From positions 2,108,001 to 2,172,000 of the forward strand of contig NZ_LT629763.1 in assembly GCF_900105255.1 (NCBI RefSeq): 64,000 bases of DNA, written 5' to 3'. Made by a program: the position numbers and the translations under genes. The stretch comes from Halopseudomonas sabulinigri (GTDB taxonomy: Bacteria; Pseudomonadota; Gammaproteobacteria; Pseudomonadales; Pseudomonadaceae). Below, in pieces: positions 59,128 through 64,000 of this stretch (its first letter is position 1; the number at the start of each line of letters is the position of its first letter). The notes beneath the pieces were generated by a model, which was not told the DNA's origin, made no database searches, and saw only the letters and a program-made list of their open reading frames with translations.

Positions 59128-59580
59128 TCAGGCCTGGCCGATGTCTTTGATCGCTGCACGAATGCGCGTGTAAGTACCGCAGCGGCAGATGTTGCCCGCC
59201 ATGCCGGCATCAATTTCGGCGTCACTGGGGGAGGATTTGTGTTGCAGCAGCGCCGTAGCCGACATGATCTGCCCCGACTGGCAATAACCGCACTGCACCA
59301 CCTCGTGCTCAAGCCAGGCCTGCTGCACCTTGGCGCCCACGGCGTTCTCGGCAATCGCCTCGATGGTGGTCACCGTCTTGCCGGCAGCCGCGCTGACCGG
59401 CAACACGCAAGAGCGCACCGCCTGGCCATCAAGGTGCACCGTGCAGGCACCGCATTGCGCGATGCCACAACCATATTTGGTTCCGGTCAGCTCCAGCACA
59501 TCACGCAACACCCAGAGCAGGGGCATATCGTCCGGAACATCGAGTTGGTGTTGTTCACCATTAACAGACAGCAGGTTCAT
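59128..59580 (-). CDS. [2Fe-2S] subunit of the Mo hydroxylase
   Basis: The 150-residue protein has the plant-type cluster motif [22 protein letters not shown] and the second cluster [18 protein letters not shown] followed by [16 protein letters not shown]. This is the IorA/CoxS type. It has no signal peptide and is probably exported with the Tat-carrying partner. It is the first gene of the operon. Confidence 0.94.
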   Translation of the reverse strand: MNLLSVNGEQHQLDVPDDMPLLWVLRDVLELTGTKYGCGIAQCGACTVHLDGQAVRSCVLPVSAAAGKTVTTIEAIAENAVGAKVQQAWLEHEVVQCGYCQSGQIMSATALLQHKSSPSDAEIDAGMAGNICRCGTYTRIRAAIKDIGQA

Positions 59581-59893
59581 AGCGACCTCATCGCGGCACG
59601 GATTTCGTTATTTTTTATACACTCTAGCAGTTGGTTTCACCGCGAGACGCAGGCGAGCCAACACGAGGCAATCACAATCACCTCACTGTCGAGACAGTCA
59701 GCAGCCATTATTCGAATAAAGGCGAAGGATAGAAGATAAGGGTAGCGCTATTGGCGTGTGGGGCGGTAGAACAATACCCCAAGGGAGCGGAGCGAAGATT
59801 GTTTCAACACAAGCCAGTGCAGCCACAGCGAAAAAGATGAAGCGCAATAGGCGCTAACGACTGGAGCAGATTGCCTGCTCCAGTCTTCAACGG
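59581..59893. other. Spacer upstream of the Mo-hydroxylase operon
   Basis: The 313-base gap should carry the operon promoter. On the minus strand TATAAA-like and TTGGTTT-like stretches near 59610-59640 are not convincing as a pair. A strong hairpin (separate entry) closes its far end. I see no coding frame. Confidence 0.4.
59859..59885 (-). terminator. Terminator-like hairpin after the HAD gene
   Basis: A perfect 11-base stem GACTGGAGCAG/CTGCTCCAGTC with an ATTGC loop lies eight bases after the HAD stop. No U-run follows, so this may be a transcript-end stabiliser or a Rho-assisted stop. Confidence 0.6.
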
Positions 59894-60898
59894 TTACTGC
59901 GGATAAACCGCATTCCAGTCCGCCTTCATATCTACCACGGTCCAGTTGCGCTCCTTGGCTTCTACCAACGCTTGATCCAGCTTGCCGATATGCGAGTCCT
60001 TGTCGTACGCCCACTCACGTTCAGCATCGGTGTGATGCACGATCAGGCCAAAACGTGGCGTGGTGTCCTCGGCATCGTGGGCAATGGTGGTGTACTGCAG
60101 CATCTGCAGATCGCCATCCGAATTACCGCCCGCGAAGATCGGGCGACGGCCGATGTGACGGTAGATGCCGACCGGCTTGCCGGCCTTGTCATCGTTCAGC
60201 ATCAGATCACCCGTCTTGACGATTGTCGGTACGCCGTCACGCATCTCGAACTTGGCATCCAGGGTGGACCCTACCACCTGCTCGGGTGGAATACCGTAGG
60301 TTTCTTCGGCAAATACCCGCATGAAATCGATCCCGCCACCGGAAACGATAAAGGTCTTGAAATCGTTGGCGCGCAGGTAATCGAGCAGCTCCAGCATCGG
60401 CTGATACACCACTTCATTGTAGGGGCGCTCTACGGTGGGATGCTTGCTGCTGCTTAACCATTTGCGTACAGACGCGGCAAACTCGTCGGCCGTCATGCCG
60501 GCGTGCGAGGCGGCCATGATCTTCATCAAACCCTCCTTGCCCGAGGCCATGATTGCTTTGGTGTCACCGGCCAACACACTTTTGTAGGGCTCCTCGGTTT
60601 TCCACTCCGGGTGGTTCGGGGCTTGCTCGCGTATCTGATCAAGGGCAAAGATCAATTGGAAGTAGAGCGGCTGCTCTGCCCACAGGGTGCCGTCATTGTC
60701 GAAAGTAGCGATGCGCTCTGGCGGTGCGACATAGCCACTGCCTCCCTCCTTGGTGACTTTCTCTACAAAGCTGATGATGGCGGTTTTATTCGCGCCGTCA
60801 TTCCAGGATGGCAATGGGTCTGCAGTCTGCGCCATGCCTGGCCCGGCCAAAGCACTCAGAGACAGGGCGGCAATAAAGCCCAGCTGTTTGAATCGCAT
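59894..60898 (-). CDS. Exported HAD-family phosphatase
   Basis: The 334-residue protein has a signal peptide (FIAALSLSALAGPGMA) and HAD motifs: ATFDNDGTLWAEQP (DxDGT), SGGG in FIVSGGGIDFMR, a Lys in KPVGI and FAGGNSDGDLQML (motif IV). It is a periplasmic acid-phosphatase-like enzyme; substrate unknown. It stands alone. Confidence 0.85.
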   Translation of the reverse strand: MRFKQLGFIAALSLSALAGPGMAQTADPLPSWNDGANKTAIISFVEKVTKEGGSGYVAPPERIATFDNDGTLWAEQPLYFQLIFALDQIREQAPNHPEWKTEEPYKSVLAGDTKAIMASGKEGLMKIMAASHAGMTADEFAASVRKWLSSSKHPTVERPYNEVVYQPMLELLDYLRANDFKTFIVSGGGIDFMRVFAEETYGIPPEQVVGSTLDAKFEMRDGVPTIVKTGDLMLNDDKAGKPVGIYRHIGRRPIFAGGNSDGDLQMLQYTTIAHDAEDTTPRFGLIVHHTDAEREWAYDKDSHIGKLDQALVEAKERNWTVVDMKADWNAVYPQ

Positions 60899-61116
60899 GT
60901 AGATCTACCTCGTTCCATGTGTTGTAGAAAGCGTCCGGGGCACACCTGCTCGACCGCGCAGAACCGGCTACTTGGCAACTGCACTGGCAGTGATATCACG
61001 CCAGCAGTGCTGACATTCAACCCGGTCACATGCGGGAACAGCGCTCTGCCCCGCACGCTTCAGCTTAGTAGAGGATCGCTGCCGCGCAATAGCGGCGGCG
61101 GCATAACAGTCGACCG

Positions 61117-62589
61117 TTAGCGGAACGGCGGCTCATCAAAGCTGCGCAGCTTGCGCGAATGCAGCGAATCGAGCTGGCTACGCAGCAATTCCAGCGCGTG
61201 GATGCCGATGTGCAAATGCTGGGTGACGGCGCGCTCATAAAAGGCCCCGGCGGCCCCCGGCAGCTTGATTTCACTGTGCAGCGGCTTATCGGATACGCAC
61301 AACAGGGTGCCGTAGGGTACCCGCAAGCGATAGCCCTGAGCCGCTATGGTGCCGCTCTCCATGTCCACGGCAATGGCGCGTGCCATGTTAATCAGCGGCC
61401 TCTCCTGCGCCCAGCGCAGCTCCCAGTTGCGGTCGTCGTAGGTCAGTACCGTACCGGTGCGCAGCCGTCGTTTGAGGTCATCACCCTGCTCACCGGTCAC
61501 CTCGGCGGCGGCCTGCTGCAGCGCCAGCTGCACCTCAGCCAGAGCTGGCAGCGGGATATTCGGCGGCAGTACCCGGTCGAGAATCCCGTCACGGCGCATG
61601 TAGGCGTGCGCCAGCACATAGTCGCCAATGGTCTGCGACTGCCGCAGCCCGCCGCAGTGGCCGATCATCAGCCAGCAGTGCGGACGTAGCACAGCGAGAT
61701 GATCAGTGATGTTCTTGGCGTTGGATGGGCCCACGCCGATATTCACCAGGGTAATACCCTCCGCCGGATTTTCCGCCTGCAGGTGATAGGCCGGCATCTG
61801 ATAGCGGTGCCACACCACCGTTTCGATGATCGCCTGCATCTCGCCCTCGGCCATGCCGCGCTCGATCACCACGTTGCCCGGCAACACCATGCGCTGGAAG
61901 CGCGTGTCGCCGAGCAGCATATCCAGCCCGTGGCGGATAAATTGATCCACGTAGCGGTGGTAATTGGTCAGCAGAATCCACGGCTGCACGTGGCGCCAAT
62001 CGCTGCCGGTGTAGTGCACCAGGCGGCGCAGCGAGAAGTCGGTACGCGCGGCGTCGAACAGCGCCAGCGGCAACGGGTCGATATTCTCCCAGTCGTACAG
62101 ACCGTCGGCCGTGCCATCGTTGGCGGCAGACAAATCGGTGCTCGGGAACACCCGCGCCAGTTCAGCGGCGGTTACCCCTGAGGCGCCCAGCTCGTCACCC
62201 TGCTCAACCACGTAGGGATAGGGAATATTCGCCTGGCTTGAGCCCACCTCGACCGTCACCGTGAAGTCGCTCATCAAGGGCCGCAACTGATCCAGCAGAT
62301 AGCGCCGAAAGGCCGCTGGCTGGGTGACGGTAACGCTGTAGGTGCCGGGCACCTGAACCTTGGCGTAGGCACGCACAGTGCTGGGTACTTCACCTTGACA
62401 GTGATACGTCAGCCTTAGTTCGGGATAGCGATAGGCACAGCGACTGGCCTCCGGATGCTGACGTGTTTGCAGGTATTCCTTGAGCGCATGACGCAAGGCA
62501 CTGGTCGCTTGCTGATGCAACGCGGCGAGCCGGTCTACCGCGTCTTCGGGGCTGGTCACGACAACAAAGTCGTCAGGGCATGGGTTCAT
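61117..62589 (-). CDS. amn: AMP nucleosidase
   Basis: The 490-residue product, with an N-terminal domain (about 1-170) and a C-terminal phosphorylase-like domain that includes NIGVGPSNAKNITDHLAVLRPHCWLMIGHCGGLR, AIAVDMESGTIAAQGYRLRVPYGTLLCVSDKPLHSEIK, fits Amn, which splits AMP into adenine and ribose 5-phosphate. GGAGG precedes the ATG at 62589; the upstream in-frame start is not better. Confidence 0.95.
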   Translation of the reverse strand: MNPCPDDFVVVTSPEDAVDRLAALHQQATSALRHALKEYLQTRQHPEASRCAYRYPELRLTYHCQGEVPSTVRAYAKVQVPGTYSVTVTQPAAFRRYLLDQLRPLMSDFTVTVEVGSSQANIPYPYVVEQGDELGASGVTAAELARVFPSTDLSAANDGTADGLYDWENIDPLPLALFDAARTDFSLRRLVHYTGSDWRHVQPWILLTNYHRYVDQFIRHGLDMLLGDTRFQRMVLPGNVVIERGMAEGEMQAIIETVVWHRYQMPAYHLQAENPAEGITLVNIGVGPSNAKNITDHLAVLRPHCWLMIGHCGGLRQSQTIGDYVLAHAYMRRDGILDRVLPPNIPLPALAEVQLALQQAAAEVTGEQGDDLKRRLRTGTVLTYDDRNWELRWAQERPLINMARAIAVDMESGTIAAQGYRLRVPYGTLLCVSDKPLHSEIKLPGAAGAFYERAVTQHLHIGIHALELLRSQLDSLHSRKLRSFDEPPFR

Positions 62590-62735
62590 GGCGTACCTCC
62601 GGCTGTTCACATGCCCCTATCTTGCCTGCCGCCTGCCACCCACGCCAAGCTACAAAGCTGCGACGCCTTTGGCAGCCTGCCGAGAAAACACCTCTGCCGC
62701 TTGCATAGCACTAAAAAACCGCCGCCTCGACGAGC

Positions 62736-63704
62736 TCAAAAGTATTTCTGTACTGCCTGCGGACTGACCCCGAACTGACGGCGAAAGGCAGTGGCAAAAT
62801 TGGCGGCACTCGAGTAGCCCGCGAGCCAGGCCGCCTCAACGATACTGACACCGCCACCCAGCAGCGCAGTACGTGCCAGTTGCAGTTTGTGCTGTCGCTG
62901 ATAAGCAAACACCGATACCCCACGAGCCGCCTGAAACTGGCGTTGCAGGGTGCTGGCACTAGCGCCCGCCGCCGCCGCGATCTGCTCCAGCGACCAGCCA
63001 TCAGCCTCGCCACTGTGCAATAACTCCAGCGCACGCTGAACCAGCTTCTGTTCGTGTGGACGCTGCGTTTTGGGCGGGCTGGCGGCCTGGCCGGTGAGTT
63101 GCGCGATCACCCCGTGGGCCAGCTCCAACGCCCGAGACTCCTGTTGCAGATGTTGCAGCAGGCTGTTTTCCGTCGCCTGGTTAAGCGTCAACTCGACCAG
63201 CGCGAGCAACCGCGCCGTAGGTACCCAACGGCGCATCGCCAGGTGCTGACTCTGCGGGTCGACCAGTGCGCGCAAGCTGTCATGCGAATCAAAGCCGCCA
63301 CTTTCAAACCACTCCGGTGTCAGGCAAACCGACAGCTTGCGGATATGCGTGCCACGCTGGGCCTGGCGGGTGAAAGTTGCCGGCTCGGTCAATGCGACGG
63401 CAATACCCTCGGGACGCTTGGGACTGGCCGCGATGCTCAGTGAGCGATCGTCGTAGCACACAGCGCTATGGCCGGCCATGAAGAGCACAAAACTGAGCCG
63501 CGGAGCGACTTCCACCTGGGTGGAAAAGTCGTGCAGCTCAATACAGTCGGAGCAGTGTAGCGATAGCCCCGAGCGCAGCCGCTGCCAACTCAGCCGGCCC
63601 TTGAACAGGGAGTCGTGCGCAGCGCCGCTTTCGCTTACCCGCACCGGTGCACCGATGCGGCGCGACAAATCACCCGACCTGACCAGCTCTTGCTTCGCAC
63701 CCAT
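62736..63704 (-). CDS. AraC-family transcriptional regulator
   Basis: The 322-residue regulator has a C-terminal pair of helix-turn-helix motifs: SLEQIAAAAGASASTLQRQFQAARGVSVFAYQRQHKLQLARTALLGG and SIVEAAWLAGYSSAANFATAFRRQFGVSPQ. The N-terminal half resembles PchR-like sensors. I chose the ATG at 63704 for its AGGAG and its distance from the divergent receptor; an earlier start (63842) would cover most of the shared promoter. It is divergent from a TonB receptor gene, a typical PchR/iron-siderophore arrangement. Confidence 0.85.
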   Translation of the reverse strand: MGAKQELVRSGDLSRRIGAPVRVSESGAAHDSLFKGRLSWQRLRSGLSLHCSDCIELHDFSTQVEVAPRLSFVLFMAGHSAVCYDDRSLSIAASPKRPEGIAVALTEPATFTRQAQRGTHIRKLSVCLTPEWFESGGFDSHDSLRALVDPQSQHLAMRRWVPTARLLALVELTLNQATENSLLQHLQQESRALELAHGVIAQLTGQAASPPKTQRPHEQKLVQRALELLHSGEADGWSLEQIAAAAGASASTLQRQFQAARGVSVFAYQRQHKLQLARTALLGGGVSIVEAAWLAGYSSAANFATAFRRQFGVSPQAVQKYF

Positions 63705-63867
63705 GCCCTGCTCCTGCTTTGCAGCCACTTTTGCCCACCGTGCAAACAAGATTGACGCTGGCGCAAAGCGAATTATTGAAACTCTGTGACAGACTACTCG
63801 CCGAAATTCGCACATGCAAATAGTTCGCATTACCACTATCATGTTGAACGCTCACAGAGGAACCCCC
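63705..63867. promoter_or_regulatory. Divergent control region with repeated TTCGCA half-sites
   Basis: TTCGCA occurs at 63807-63812 and 63824-63829 (17 bases apart), and its inverse GCGAAT at 63769-63774. Such tandem half-sites suit an AraC-family activator. No clear Fur box was found. GAGGAACCCCC precedes the receptor ATG. Confidence 0.35.
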
Positions 63868-64000
63868 ATGCAACCTTCAGCCAACCGCAGGCTCCTGCGC
63901 CCTAGCCGTCTTTCCCTCGCCATACTGCTCGCGCTGGGCAGCCATCAGGCGTCGGCAGCAGAAGACGTGATCGAGCTCGATAGCATCGAGGTGCTGGGTA
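63868..64000 (+). CDS. TonB-dependent receptor, N-terminal part (runs off the window)
   Basis: The 44 visible residues have a signal peptide (SLAILLALGSHQASA) followed by EDVIELDSIEVLG, which resembles the start of the plug region with the TonB box that comes after mature N-termini. AGAGG precedes the ATG. The divergent AraC regulator supports a siderophore or other metal-chelate receptor. The rest lies outside. Confidence 0.75.
   Translation, partial: MQPSANRRLLRPSRLSLAILLALGSHQASAAEDVIELDSIEVLG

Noticed and set aside
63705..63867. Fur box between the AraC gene and the TonB receptor
   Set aside because: AT-rich words near 63817-63840 do not match GATAATGATAATC well enough.

Overview
The window is chromosomal DNA of a gamma-proteobacterium of the Pseudomonas type. 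Evidence is the order lptD-surA-pdxA-rsmA-apaG-apaH-glpE, then prkA-yeaH-spoVR, then rpsU-dnaG-rpoD followed by a PAS/GGDEF/EAL gene and tRNA-Ile2(CAU). The amgK-murU cell-wall recycling pair divergent from lptD, the lldP-lldD-dld lactate operon with lldR, and the gcdH/gcdR pair also fit. The sequence is GC-rich with tightly packed, often overlapping genes. A marine or halophilic Pseudomonas relative (Halopseudomonas-like) is my guess, not proven by the sequence.

Layout. 1-4772: the basic tail of a probable DEAD-box helicase, a DUF3617 protein, and a five-gene run for an undefined phospholipid activity (secreted alpha/beta hydrolase, small membrane protein, aberrant CDP-alcohol phosphatidyltransferase, CdsA-like cytidylyltransferase, PlsC-like acyltransferase). 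4773-8773: an accessory stretch with an Mrr-type type IV restriction nuclease, a NERD/zinc-ribbon protein and a hipBA-like toxin-antitoxin pair preceded by an operator array. 8813-14432: lactate uptake and oxidation with two LldR operators. 14442-18145: glutaryl-CoA catabolism (CoA-transferase, gcdH, gcdR). 18228-19374: yceI and cytochrome b561. 19529-25012: trpC-trpD-trpG-trpE with a Trp-Arg-Trp leader peptide, then gph and rpe. 25120-28571: DUF3530 protein, djlA, murU, amgK.

28825-36128 is the lptD-surA-pdxA-rsmA-apaG-apaH-glpE chain, nearly every junction overlapping. 36434-41315 is the prkA-yeaH-spoVR stress module. 41461-45241 holds cca, folK, folB, plsY and tsaD, with convergent 3' ends that overlap. 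45462-49781 is the rpsU-dnaG-rpoD macromolecular synthesis operon, followed by a c-di-GMP enzyme and a tRNA. 53005-59580, on the minus strand, is a molybdenum hydroxylase operon: [2Fe-2S] subunit, Tat-exported Mo subunit and triheme cytochrome c, then XdhC, a small ABM-domain protein, a MocA-like cytidylyltransferase and a nucleoside deoxyribosyltransferase whose stop codon lies inside the tRNA gene. 59894-64000 has a secreted HAD phosphatase, AMP nucleosidase, an AraC regulator and the first codons of a probable TonB-dependent receptor.

Most of the window is ordinary core genome. The parts most worth study are the CDP-alcohol phosphatidyltransferase with Asn in place of two metal-binding Asp residues, the mrr-NERD pair, the four-site hipBA operator array, the trp leader peptide, a dispersed intergenic repeat family, and the tRNA/CDS overlap. 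I saw no CRISPR array, intact insertion sequence, rRNA or prophage.
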